From positions 1 to 64,000 of the forward strand of contig NZ_BMMX01000029.1 in NCBI RefSeq assembly GCF_014646155.1: DNA of 64,000 nt. The letters are read 5' to 3'. Of this stretch, positions 43,281-51,735 are shown piece by piece. Position numbers and translations under genes: made by a program. Positions within the stretch are counted from its first letter, which is position 1. Every line of letters begins with the position of its first letter. The notes beneath the pieces are model-generated. The model saw only the letters and a list, made by a program, of their open reading frames with translations. It was not told the origin of the DNA and did no database searches. The stretch comes from Mangrovihabitans endophyticus (lineage in GTDB: Bacteria > Actinomycetota > Actinomycetes > Mycobacteriales > Micromonosporaceae).

Positions 43281-44291
43281 TTAGTTGTAGGAGATGATTT
43301 TGTCGATGAGGCCGCCGCCCGGGAAGTCCAGCATCAGCATGCCGGTGCGCACCACCGGGGTGTGCACCTCCGGCCCCTCGTTCAGGTAGGTCAGCAGGAA
43401 CGGGTCCACCCCCTGCACCCCGTACGCGCCGCCCGCGACCTGCTGTGGCTGGGCGAACAGGCTGGAGCCGCTGCCGAAGTTCACATACATCCTGGTGCGG
43501 TCCCCGGCGCTGGTGGCGTCCAGGAACCGGCGCACCTGGTCGCGTTTCGTGGCGATGGCACCCACGTTGGGCACGGTGTACTCGTCCTGCACGTAGGCCG
43601 AGGAGCCGTCGTGCCAGTCGGCGAACTGGGCCAGGCCGTAATGCTCGATCGGGCCGCCGTGCGTTCCGTGCAGCACGGCGAGCACCGCCGTGCCGCGGAC
43701 CGCGCCGAGGGTGGGCGTCGCCGCTGCCGCGGCGCGGTGCACCGACGGCCCCCAGAACAGGCCCGGCCGTCGGGTGACGTACGCATCGACGATGTCCGGA
43801 AAGCTCTGCTGTCCCGTCGCGTCGGTGCACGAGCCGAGCTCGCCGGTGCATTCCTGCTTGAGTCTCATCAGGACGGTCTCGCCGGAGTGCGCGTGCAGGA
43901 AGTCGCCCAACGCGGTCAGCACGTCGTCGAAGTTGGCGTTCTGATAGGTCGCGCCGTGATGCACGGTGAGGGTGTTGCCCGCGTTGACGCGCAACCGGAT
44001 GTCGACCATCCGGATGCCGGCGCGTAGTTGCGCGGTGAGCGTGCCGCCGCTGTCGCCGAAGTCCTCCTGCGTCTGGGTGAGGGAACCGCCGTGCACGGAC
44101 ATGCTCTCGTGGGTGCCGGGCAGGGACAACGCGGCCAGGCTGGTGGCGTCGGGGAGGCGGCGCATCCAGTCGGGGTTGTTCGCGGTGCCGAGGCTGCGAT
44201 AGGAGGCGTCGGCGGCGAGCGCCCGGCCGGGCGACAGGAGGAGAAGGAGGGCGAGGACACAGGCGCCGGATGCGGCGGCGGCACGCTTCAT
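43281..44291 (-). CDS. Secreted phosphatidylinositol-specific phospholipase C-like protein (PI-PLC X domain)
   Basis: ATG 44291 opens a signal peptide (about 27 residues); 336 residues in all. The X domain has LPGTHESMS with the first catalytic His, MVDIRLR, and TVHHGATY with the second His, then GETVLMRLKQE. Bacterial members cleave phosphatidylinositol or GPI anchors to cyclic inositol phosphates. Its start is 16 bases after the GGDEF-EAL gene, so the two are probably one transcript. It is convergent with the esterase across the D'/D repeat locus. Confidence 0.87.
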   Translation of the reverse strand: MKRAAAASGACVLALLLLLSPGRALAADASYRSLGTANNPDWMRRLPDATSLAALSLPGTHESMSVHGGSLTQTQEDFGDSGGTLTAQLRAGIRMVDIRLRVNAGNTLTVHHGATYQNANFDDVLTALGDFLHAHSGETVLMRLKQECTGELGSCTDATGQQSFPDIVDAYVTRRPGLFWGPSVHRAAAAATPTLGAVRGTAVLAVLHGTHGGPIEHYGLAQFADWHDGSSAYVQDEYTVPNVGAIATKRDQVRRFLDATSAGDRTRMYVNFGSGSSLFAQPQQVAGGAYGVQGVDPFLLTYLNEGPEVHTPVVRTGMLMLDFPGGGLIDKIISYN

Positions 44292-44307
44292 GGGGAAACG
44301 ATAACGA

Positions 44308-46566
44308 TCAATGCGCCTCGCGCGGAAGGCGGGCACCCCACGTGGCGGTGAGGCGGTCCGCGGTCTGCGGCCGGGCCAGCAGATAGCCCTGGCCCGCGGT
44401 GCAGCCGAGCAGTTGCAACTCGGCCGACTGCGCGGGTGTCTCGATGCCTTCGGCCACGGTGGACAACTCCAGCACGCCGGCCAGGCGGATGATCGCCTCG
44501 GCGATGCCCGCGCTGCGGCTGGTGCCGTCGAGCACCGAGACGAAACTGCGATCGATCTTGAGAATGTCGACCGGCAGCCGGCCGAGCAGGTGCAACGAGG
44601 AGTAGCCGGTGCCGAAATCGTCGACGGCGACGCGGATGCCCTGCTCGCGCAGCGCGATCAGGGTGGGCACCACGGTGCGTTCGTCGACGACCGCCGACTC
44701 GGTGATCTCCATGACCAGGGCCTGCGGCGGCAGGCCGCTGCGCTCCAGCGCGGCGCGCACCGTGGCGGGAAACGTCCCGTCGCGCATCTGCAGCGGCGAG
44801 ACGTTCACGCTCGCATATAGGCCCGCGGCCCGCGGCGCGCCGCGACGCCAGGCGGCCACCTGTCGGCAGGCCACCTCCAGGACATGACGGCCGAGCCCGT
44901 CGATCGCGCCGGTGCGCTCGGCGACCGGCACGAACTCGGCGGGCGACACCATGCCGAGCGTGGGGTGCTGCCACCGCACCAGCGCCTCGACCCCGATCGG
45001 TGTCCCCGAGGCCAGATCGATGATCGGCTGGTAATGCACGTCGAACTGGTCCGAGCGGAGCGCCTCGCCGATGCTCTCCGCCAGTGCGACGTCGCGACTG
45101 CGACGGTCGGTCATCTCGGGGTGGTAGGCGCGCCAGCCGTGCGCGCCGGAGCGCTTCGACTCGTACATCGCGATGTCCGCATGGTGCCGCAGATCCTTGG
45201 CGGTCTGGCCGGGCGACCAGACGGAGATGCCGATGCTGCACCGGATGCTCACCGCGCTGCCGGCCGTCGCGGGTCCCGCGGCGAGCGTGCTCAGGACGCG
45301 GTCGGCGACGACGGCGGCCTGGTCATCGGCGGTGACGTCGGAAAGCAGAACGACGAACTCGTCGCCGCCGATGCGAGCGGCGATGTCGCTGCGGCGCACC
45401 GACCGGCGCAGCACGTCGGCGAACTCGACCAGCACGGCGTCGCCGACGGCGTGCCCGAGCCGATCGTTGATCTGTTTGAAGCCGTCCAGGTCGAGGAGCA
45501 TCAGGGCGACCGGTTCCCGATGCTGCAGTGCGCGGTCGGTGGCCTGCTGCAGGCCGGTGACGTTGGCCAGGCCGGTGAGCGCATCGACGACGTTGAGCCG
45601 TCGGCTGTCCTGCAGGGCGAGGTACTGGCGAACCGCCAGCGCGGCGGTCATCGACGTCTGCCCGATGGTGAGCGTTCCCCAGAGCAACAACGCCTGTTCC
45701 CGGATGGTCACGGTCAGCATCACCACGCTGCCGAAGCCGACCGCCACGTACGGCAGATAATTCGACCAGACGGGCATGGTCTGCGCCGCGGGGCTGGTCT
45801 CCCCGCAGCGGCCCGTGCACCGCATCGCGGCGGCCACCGTCATCAGCAGCGAGGCCAGCACCAGCCCGGTGGTGGCCAGCAGGGAGTCCGAGGCGGCGTC
45901 ACCCCGCACCCGGACCGCCGAGTACGCGGTGTCGCTGACCGCGTACAGCAGAAGGCCGCCGAGCAGCACCGCCTGCGGCGGGACGTGCAACCGGGAGACC
46001 GCGCCCCGGAGCAGGACCGCGCTCACCGCCACCAACAGGACCAGGTTGCCGAGCGGATAGCCGAATTCGAACACCCAGCGCGGATGCGGCTGCTCGCGCA
46101 TGGTGGGGCCGAGCACGAAGTACCAGACCAGCATGAAACCGCTGCTGAGCACCGTGACGACCTCGGCGATGAAGCCCAGTCGCTGGCGTCGTTCCAGGCG
46201 GCGGGCGGAGACGGACAGCGCGGTGGCGGACAGCGCGACGAACATGCCGAGGCCGCTGACCACGCCGACCCACCACCACGGCGCCGGACCTCCGTGGAAA
46301 TTGATGCTGAAAGAGGCGATGCTGGCCAGTGACAGCCCGCGGCCCGCGGCGAGCAGCCACCAGGTCATCCGGGCCTCCGGCCGGCGCCGCGCGGCCCGCA
46401 GGCTGTAGCGCAGGCCGAACGCGTCCAGCACGATCAGGGACAGCCCGAAGACGGTGCTGTGCAGGGCGGCGACCGACCAGCCGACCACCTGCCCGGCGAG
46501 GGTGAGACCGACCAGCCACCACGCCGTCCGGGGCAGCCGGACCGGCAGAGCGGGCCGGACCACCAT
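44308..46566 (-). CDS. Membrane GGDEF-EAL protein, cyclic di-GMP cyclase/phosphodiesterase
   Basis: ATG 46566 follows AAGGAG by 9 bases. The product has 752 residues. About eight membrane helices (15-290) form an unnamed sensor. The GGDEF domain has RIGGDEFVVL and an RRSD inhibitory site 5 residues before it. The EAL domain has GVEALVRW, VNVSPLQM, EITESAV, DDFGTGYSSL, KIDRSF and AEGIET. Both active sites look intact, so it may make or break c-di-GMP, which controls development and envelope functions in actinomycetes. A secreted PI-PLC follows in the same operon. Confidence 0.93.
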   Translation of the reverse strand: MVVRPALPVRLPRTAWWLVGLTLAGQVVGWSVAALHSTVFGLSLIVLDAFGLRYSLRAARRRPEARMTWWLLAAGRGLSLASIASFSINFHGGPAPWWWVGVVSGLGMFVALSATALSVSARRLERRQRLGFIAEVVTVLSSGFMLVWYFVLGPTMREQPHPRWVFEFGYPLGNLVLLVAVSAVLLRGAVSRLHVPPQAVLLGGLLLYAVSDTAYSAVRVRGDAASDSLLATTGLVLASLLMTVAAAMRCTGRCGETSPAAQTMPVWSNYLPYVAVGFGSVVMLTVTIREQALLLWGTLTIGQTSMTAALAVRQYLALQDSRRLNVVDALTGLANVTGLQQATDRALQHREPVALMLLDLDGFKQINDRLGHAVGDAVLVEFADVLRRSVRRSDIAARIGGDEFVVLLSDVTADDQAAVVADRVLSTLAAGPATAGSAVSIRCSIGISVWSPGQTAKDLRHHADIAMYESKRSGAHGWRAYHPEMTDRRSRDVALAESIGEALRSDQFDVHYQPIIDLASGTPIGVEALVRWQHPTLGMVSPAEFVPVAERTGAIDGLGRHVLEVACRQVAAWRRGAPRAAGLYASVNVSPLQMRDGTFPATVRAALERSGLPPQALVMEITESAVVDERTVVPTLIALREQGIRVAVDDFGTGYSSLHLLGRLPVDILKIDRSFVSVLDGTSRSAGIAEAIIRLAGVLELSTVAEGIETPAQSAELQLLGCTAGQGYLLARPQTADRLTATWGARLPREAH

Positions 46567-46764
46567 CGGCAGGGCTCCTTTCGGGCGCAGACGTCACCCC
46601 TTTATTCGGCTCGTCGGCCGGATCGCTGAGCGGGTGCACGAGATCGCCGCCACACCGCGTTGGCGGCGGCCCGGATGGGGGCAGTACGTTCCCTGGCGGC
46701 TTCGAGCCGCGCCCTGTCCGCAGCGCGCGGGCCGCCTCCGTACGTATTCGATGGGAGAGACACG

Positions 46765-47184
46765 ATGCAGGCTGTCTACACCGCCTCGGCCACCGCAACC
46801 GGCGACGGACGCAACGGGCATGTCCGTTCCAGCGACGGCGTTCTCGACGCGGACCTGGCCGTTCCGAAGGAGATGGGCGGTCCGGGCGGCGCCCTGAGCA
46901 ACCCCGAGCAGCTTTTCGCCGCGGGTTACGCCGCGTGTTTCCACAGCGCGCTGAAGGGCGTCGCGTCGCGCCGCGGCATCACGCTCTCCGACACCGCCAT
47001 CACCGCGGACGTCGGCATCGGGCGCAACGATGCGGGCGGGTACGGGCTGGCCGTCACGCTGGAGGCGGAAATCCCGAGCGTGGACGAGGCCACCGCCAGG
47101 GAACTGCTGGAAGCGGCGCACCAGGTGTGCCCGTACAGCAACGCCACCCGCGGCAACGTCGAGGTCACGCTCAACCTCGCCTGA
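46765..47184 (+). CDS. ohr: Organic hydroperoxide resistance protein, Ohr/OsmC family
   Basis: ATG 46765 follows GGGAGAG by about 6 bases; 139 residues, the usual size. Both reactive Cys residues are present, in AACFHSAL and QVCPYSNAT, with the Ohr-type NPEQLFAAGYA motif. It reduces organic peroxides with lipoylated protein as the donor. No ohrR is adjacent; the 198-base region to the divergent GGDEF-EAL gene shows no clear OhrR site. Confidence 0.92.
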   Translation: MQAVYTASATATGDGRNGHVRSSDGVLDADLAVPKEMGGPGGALSNPEQLFAAGYAACFHSALKGVASRRGITLSDTAITADVGIGRNDAGGYGLAVTLEAEIPSVDEATARELLEAAHQVCPYSNATRGNVEVTLNLA

Positions 47185-47190
47185 GCGGCG

Positions 47191-48306
47191 TCAGACGTGC
47201 ACCAGGGCGGTGCCGGTCGTGTTGAGGCGGCGCGGGCCGTCCGTGGTGCACACCACGATGTCCTCGATGCGCGCTCCGTGCCGGCCGGACAGATAGATGC
47301 CCGGCTCGACGGAGAAGGCCATGCCGGCACGGAGCGGTTCCGCGTTGCCGGCCACGATGTAGGGCTCCTCGTGGGTGTCCAGCCCGATGCCGTGGCCGGT
47401 GCGGTGCAGGAACTCCGCCGCGAAGCCGGCCGCGGCGATCGGCTCCCGGGCGGCGGCGTCCACCGCCTCGGCCGGCACACCCGGTGCCGCCGCGGCCACG
47501 GCGGCCCGCTGGGCGGCGTGCAACACCGCGTAGTAGTCGCGGAAGCCGTCCGGCGCGGTCGGCCCCACCACGTACGTCCGGGTGCAGTCGGAGCAGTAGC
47601 CGTCCGGCATCGTGCCGCCGATGTCGACCACCACGGGGTCGCCCCGCTGGATCGTCCGGTCGCCGCTGTCATGGTGCGGGCTTGCCGCGCCCGGACCGGA
47701 TGCCACGATGACGAAGTCGGCGCTCGCGTGGCCGACGTCCCGGATCGCCGTCGCGATGTCGGCGGCCACCTCGAGTTCCGTGCGCCCGGCCCGCAACCAG
47801 CGGGGCATCCGGCGGTGCACCTCGTCGATCGCCGCACCCGCCGCGGCCAGGGCGGCGACCTCGTCGGCGGACTTCACCGCCCGCAGCGCACCCAGCGCCT
47901 GCCCCGCGGGTTGCCACTGGGACCCGAGGAGCAGGCCCTGCAACGGAAGCAGATGCGCGGCGGGCATGGTGTCCGCCACCCCGAACACGCCGACCGTCGC
48001 GGGCAGCGCGTCGGCCACCAGACGCACGGCGTCGTCCCCGTCCGGATGGTCGACCAGCCGCAGACCGAGATCACCGGCCGGTGACGCCTCCGCGGCGGGC
48101 CGCTCCAGCCGGGGCACGACGAGCGTCACCTCGCCGGCCGCGGGCACCACCAAGCATGTCAGCCGCTCCGACGGCGTTGCCCGGTATCCGGTGAGATAGC
48201 GCAGGTCAGAACCCGGCGTGACGAGCAGCGCCGCCCACCCCTGCTCGGCGACGGCACGCCCGGCGCGCGTCAGCCGCTGACGGAACTCCTCGGCGGACCA
48301 CAGCAC
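47191..48306 (-). CDS. M24-family Xaa-Pro peptidase
   Basis: The 371-residue protein has a creatinase-like N-terminal domain and a pita-bread C-terminal domain with the metal ligands in VVVDIGGT, CSDCTRTY, TGHGIGL, SVEPGIY and RIEDIVV, as in PepQ/PepP dimetal enzymes. It releases N-terminal residues before Pro, in the cytoplasm. It is convergent with ohr, with 6 bases between the stops. Confidence 0.92.
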   Translation of the reverse strand: MLWSAEEFRQRLTRAGRAVAEQGWAALLVTPGSDLRYLTGYRATPSERLTCLVVPAAGEVTLVVPRLERPAAEASPAGDLGLRLVDHPDGDDAVRLVADALPATVGVFGVADTMPAAHLLPLQGLLLGSQWQPAGQALGALRAVKSADEVAALAAAGAAIDEVHRRMPRWLRAGRTELEVAADIATAIRDVGHASADFVIVASGPGAASPHHDSGDRTIQRGDPVVVDIGGTMPDGYCSDCTRTYVVGPTAPDGFRDYYAVLHAAQRAAVAAAAPGVPAEAVDAAAREPIAAAGFAAEFLHRTGHGIGLDTHEEPYIVAGNAEPLRAGMAFSVEPGIYLSGRHGARIEDIVVCTTDGPRRLNTTGTALVHV

Positions 48307-48349
48307 GCCCTCACGGTAGACCCCGCCGCCGCAGTTTCGGTACGGCCGG

Positions 48350-49786
48350 TCACGCGGGTTCCCGCCGAGCGGTCCCGGCCGCCAGGGCCGTCGGCGTCTG
48401 CCGTGCGCGACCGAAGCGGACGAGCAGCACGATCAGCAGCGCGGTCATCAGCGGTGCGCCGGGGAACTTCACGAACCGCGCCAGCCCCCCACCGTCGGGC
48501 AGGACCAGCAGCGCCGCGGCCACCGTGATCACCATGATCAGATCGGTGCGCCTCGTCGTCGCGGCCAGCAGGATCAGCGGTGCCAGCGCGTACCAGGGAT
48601 GGAAGGACGGTGCCAGCGCGACCGTGGCGGTGAAGGCCAGTGCGGCGCCGTGCAGCGCAGCCGGGACCGGATCACCGGCGACGGTGGCGCGGCGCCACCA
48701 CACCACCAGCAGCACGGCGGCCAGCAGCAGAAGCCCGATCAGCCGCGCCGCCGGAACCAGGTCCACCGAGGCGGAAGCCATCTGGCCGACGTAGGTCGCG
48801 GTCATGCCGACCGCGGTGGGCGGGGACGTGAACTGGACCAGATCACGGGTGTGCACCATGCCCGCGACCCAGCCCACGCCCAGCCCGGCCGCTGCGGTCA
48901 CGGCCACCGTCGTGGCCGCCGCCGAGACGGCCAGCACACCCCCCGACACCGCGGCCTGCCCCGGCCGGTAGGGGCGGCGCACCACCATGAGCAGCGCGAA
49001 CGGGACCACCACCGCGGCGGTGGCCTTCACCACGATGGCCAGGCCCAGCAACATACCGGCGGCGAGCCAGGCCGGTGGCCGATCCGGCCGGACCGCCAGC
49101 ACCGTCAGGGCGGTCACCAGCAGCGCGATGATGAGCGCGTCGTTGTGCGGCCCGGCGATCAGATGGGCGCCGACGAGCGGACCCGCCAGAGCCACCCACA
49201 GGGCACGGGCGGGCGGCACACCGCAACGGCGGGCGAGCGTCGGCAGGCACAACCCGACCGTGATCACCCCGGCCACCGCGAGCAGACGGAACAAGCCGAC
49301 CACGGCGACCAGCGACGATCCCGTCATCACCACGGCCGCGGCTATCAGCACGAACAGTGGCCCGTACGGGGCGGGCGTGTCCCGCCAGATCGGCGACACC
49401 GCAGTGATCCAGGTGCACGGCAGCTCCGAGACGCCGTACTCGTACGGGCTCAGGCCGTTGCCGAACAACTCACCCTGGCAGGCGTAGGAGTAGACGTCCC
49501 GGCTGCCCATCGGCGGTGCGAACAGGAACGGAGCGATCCACCACGCGGCGGTCACCGCCACCCACCGCGGCGAGGCGACATGGTCCCGCCCGGCCCACCA
49601 CGCGTACCCCTGCACCAGCGTGCCGACCAGCCACGCCGCAAGAATCAGCCCACCGTACGGGCCGCGGGCAATGCTCATCGGGGTGGACGCCAGGTCGCCG
49701 TGCGGAAATGCACCGCCCAGCCAGCCGGCCAGGACGAGCAGGCCGGCGCCGCCCAGACCGAGGAACCGGATCGCGGCCAGAGTCAT
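48350..49786 (-). CDS. mptB: Polyprenol-phosphate-mannose-dependent alpha-1,6-mannosyltransferase, MptB-like (GT-C)
   Basis: ATG 49786 follows GAGGG. The 478-residue protein has about 12 membrane helices. The first external loop PPMGSRDVYSYACQG carries the Asp typical of GT-C enzymes, followed by YGPLFV and later PHNDAL. It matches the MptA/MptB group that extends the alpha-1,6-mannan core of lipomannan using polyprenyl-phospho-mannose on the outer membrane face. It stands alone here. Confidence 0.85.
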   Translation of the reverse strand: MTLAAIRFLGLGGAGLLVLAGWLGGAFPHGDLASTPMSIARGPYGGLILAAWLVGTLVQGYAWWAGRDHVASPRWVAVTAAWWIAPFLFAPPMGSRDVYSYACQGELFGNGLSPYEYGVSELPCTWITAVSPIWRDTPAPYGPLFVLIAAAVVMTGSSLVAVVGLFRLLAVAGVITVGLCLPTLARRCGVPPARALWVALAGPLVGAHLIAGPHNDALIIALLVTALTVLAVRPDRPPAWLAAGMLLGLAIVVKATAAVVVPFALLMVVRRPYRPGQAAVSGGVLAVSAAATTVAVTAAAGLGVGWVAGMVHTRDLVQFTSPPTAVGMTATYVGQMASASVDLVPAARLIGLLLLAAVLLVVWWRRATVAGDPVPAALHGAALAFTATVALAPSFHPWYALAPLILLAATTRRTDLIMVITVAAALLVLPDGGGLARFVKFPGAPLMTALLIVLLVRFGRARQTPTALAAGTARREPA

Positions 49787-49930
49787 GGTGGCGACCCTCT
49801 CGGACGCACGTGACCGCGGAGGGGCGGGCAGGCGAAAGTCAAGGAAGCGGGAAACGACGAGCCCGCCGCGGGAGGCCGCCGGTCACCTTCCCGTCGACCG
49901 CCGGACATCTGGCGCGGGTACACCGGCACC

Positions 49931-50674
49931 ATGACGGACTCACGCTGTGCGATTCGGCGCGGAACCGGTGGCACCCGCTCGACCAGCTATCTGCGGCTGG
50001 CCGGGAGATTCGACCGGGGCGCCCGCCAAGAACTCCAACGCGCCCTGCGCGACGTGCAGGAGCGGGCGCGGGCGCGGACGCTGATGGTGGACGTGTCGGA
50101 GGTCGACTTCATCGGCCGGGAATGCATGGCGCTGTTGCTGCACGCTTACACCCGGGCGATCCGCAGGGGTCACGGGTACGAGATCACCGGTGCTCACGGG
50201 CACGTGCGCCGGGTGCTCGAAGCGACCGGCCTGTGCGCCCGCGCGGACGACGTAATCTACGCGCCGGTGTGGCGCGAGGCGGTCGACGTGGCGGCGCTAT
50301 TCCATGGCGACGACATGCCGGAGTCGATGCCCGGGGACTCCGGCCGCGGCCAGTTGGCCGGCGAGGGAGGCGGAGGAGTGATCCAGGAAGACCGCGACAC
50401 GATGATCATCGCCGAGATGGCACGCCGCGGCGAGGGTGCCGAGGTTGATGGGATCGACGTCGCGCACATCCTGCAGATCCAGGATCAGCCGCAACGGCCG
50501 GACGTGGCGAACGGCGTAAACCAGGGCGCGGCGCAGCTCGACCGCGTCGCCGTCGTCCAGGATGCCGTGCGGCTGGATGATGAGCGTGCCATCGGGGCTG
50601 GTCTCCACGTCGACCGTGCTGCCGGCCATCGCGCTGCCTTCCGTTACCCGCTGTTCTCCGGGTTGTCAGGTTAA
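49931..50674 (+). CDS. STAS-domain protein (anti-sigma antagonist-like) whose frame runs antisense through the next STAS gene
   Basis: The STAS-like part is residues 1-120: SYLRLAGRFDRGARQELQ, LMVDVSEVDFIGRECMALL and GYEITGAHGHVRRVLEATGL. The conserved Ser of phosphorylated STAS proteins falls near FIGRE, so regulation by phosphorylation is doubtful. After about 50300 the frame remains open but reads the antisense strand of a second STAS gene (50297-50629) and shows no domain, stopping at 50674. Either the tail is junk after loss of a stop codon or it is a genuine convergent overlap of about 330 bases. Confidence 0.7.
   Translation: MTDSRCAIRRGTGGTRSTSYLRLAGRFDRGARQELQRALRDVQERARARTLMVDVSEVDFIGRECMALLLHAYTRAIRRGHGYEITGAHGHVRRVLEATGLCARADDVIYAPVWREAVDVAALFHGDDMPESMPGDSGRGQLAGEGGGGVIQEDRDTMIIAEMARRGEGAEVDGIDVAHILQIQDQPQRPDVANGVNQGAAQLDRVAVVQDAVRLDDERAIGAGLHVDRAAGHRAAFRYPLFSGLSG
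50297..50629 (-). CDS. STAS-domain protein (anti-sigma factor antagonist-like)
   Basis: The 110-residue protein has the STAS fold: TLIIQPHGILDDGDAVELRRAL, LRLILDLQDVRDVDPINLGTLAAAC and HRVAVFLDHSSASLAGQLAAAG. The usual phospho-Ser position is Asp/Pro (VDPINLG), so it may not respond to an anti-sigma kinase, or may act as if always charged. It overlaps the tail of the plus-strand STAS frame for its full length. Confidence 0.75.
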   Translation of the reverse strand: MAGSTVDVETSPDGTLIIQPHGILDDGDAVELRRALVYAVRHVRPLRLILDLQDVRDVDPINLGTLAAACHLGDDHRVAVFLDHSSASLAGQLAAAGVPGHRLRHVVAME

Positions 50675-50759
50675 TAGCCGTCGGCAAGCGCGGTCGACTA
50701 TGGCGGCGAAGAATTCACCTCATCACGGCGAGATCACGGACATCACGTTCAGGCAGCCA

Positions 50760-51053
50760 TCATCCGTACGGGTGATGCGCCGGCGACGCATTCCGGGCGT
50801 CGTGGCGTTTCGGCGTTTCGGCGTCGTGCCGGTTCGGGGCCGGCAGGTCGAGCGCTTGACCCAGCCGCAGGGCGAACTGCTCGGCAAGCATCATGCCGTC
50901 GATCGCCACGGCGCGCCGACCGCCGGGAGGCGTGGTGCCGCCGGTGCGCAGGCGATCCCGCACGTCCCGCAACGCGGCGATGTGATCATCGAGAACGTGG
51001 AGCACGTAGGCGGACAGGTCCGCCTCGGGGACCGGTGAAGAATCGACCTTCAT
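50760..51053 (-). CDS. Small conserved-looking protein, 97 residues, function unknown
   Basis: The ATG at 51053 has AGGGGAG 10 bases upstream. The protein is acidic and helical in the first half (DLSAYVLHVLDDHIAALRDV) with a Gly/Pro linker and a second helix (MMLAEQFALRLGQAL), ending in a His/Asn-rich tail. No family is recognised. It is 130 bases upstream of the minus-strand STAS gene and could share its transcript. Confidence 0.5.
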   Translation of the reverse strand: MKVDSSPVPEADLSAYVLHVLDDHIAALRDVRDRLRTGGTTPPGGRRAVAIDGMMLAEQFALRLGQALDLPAPNRHDAETPKRHDARNASPAHHPYG

Positions 51054-51585
51054 CGCTGAAAATCTCCCCTGACCTTGGCGCCTCTGACAAAGTGAAGCGT
51101 TCGTGCGTTCCCTTCGCAGATTGTGTGCGGTGCCGTCGGGCAGGCAACGGGGAACCCGTCGTTTCTTTCGCCTCTCGAATTTCTGGCGGGTAGGTCATTC
51201 ACTCCGCGTAGCCGGTCGCGCCCGCGTCGTCCCGCGGCTAGCTCCGGTTTGTCCGTTGTTTCCCGTTGCTCCACCGTGTCAGGTGCACTCGCGGCCCCTG
51301 CGGCCGGCCCTCGGAGAGGCGCGGCCTCGGGTCGCGGGGCGTCGGGTCGCGGGGCGTCGCGGCCTCCGGGTCGCGGGGTGGAAGGCGTCGCGCGGAGGCG
51401 CGGACCTTGGAGAGTCGGGTGCTCGACAACGCCCCAAGTCTCCAAGATCTCGGGGATATGTCGGGTATCCACGGGTGTTCGGCGGCGGCGCGTTTCGTGA
51501 AGTGAACATCAACCAACGTAAGGAAACTTAATAGATTCATATATCGGCAGGAGTTGACAGTCTGGGCGGGCGCTCGGATGCTCAA
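51054..51585. other. 530-bp gene-free stretch upstream of the GH43 promoter, with GC repeats and a short palindrome
   Basis: No convincing gene lies on either strand. A small hairpin ACGGG-GAA-CCCGT (51147-51159) is followed by a T-rich run. At 51330-51400 GTCGCGGGGC-like units recur. The segment 51403-51449 (GACCTTGGAGA...TCTCCAAGATC) is a 47-bp imperfect palindrome whose right end (CCAAGATC) recalls the 68-bp element family. An AT-rich island at about 51506-51545 precedes the promoter. Confidence 0.5.
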
Positions 51586-51599
51586 TGAGAGCGCTCTCA
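51554..51599 (+). promoter_or_regulatory. Promoter with LacI-type operator TGAGAGCGCTCTCA for the GH43 gene
   Basis: TTGACA at 51554-51559 is followed 17 bases later by GATGCT (51577-51582), then by the perfect 14-bp palindrome 51586-51599. The operator directly after the -10 element fits repression by a LacI-family protein. The core AGCGCT is shared with the GH127 operator but the arms differ (GAG/CTC rather than GTT/AAC). Confidence 0.65.
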
Positions 51600-51735
51600 C
51601 GGTCGGGTCTGTGATCCCATCCGTGCGCGCCACGGCCTGGGGTGCACCCCCGACCCGCCCCGACGCATCCTCGGCCGGACGCCTTCCCCCGCCGGGGAAC
51701 TCCACCCGGCGCGGCGTCGAAGTGGGGCGACGACC

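Noticed and set aside
44500..44600. GATCTTGAG inside the EAL gene as another palindromic element
   Set aside because: It encodes the conserved LKIDRSF motif and has no matching CAAGATC partner at 68 bp.
51103..51531. Plus-strand open frame of 142 codons upstream of GH43
   Set aside because: Arg-rich translation of GC repeats, no ribosome site and no domain.
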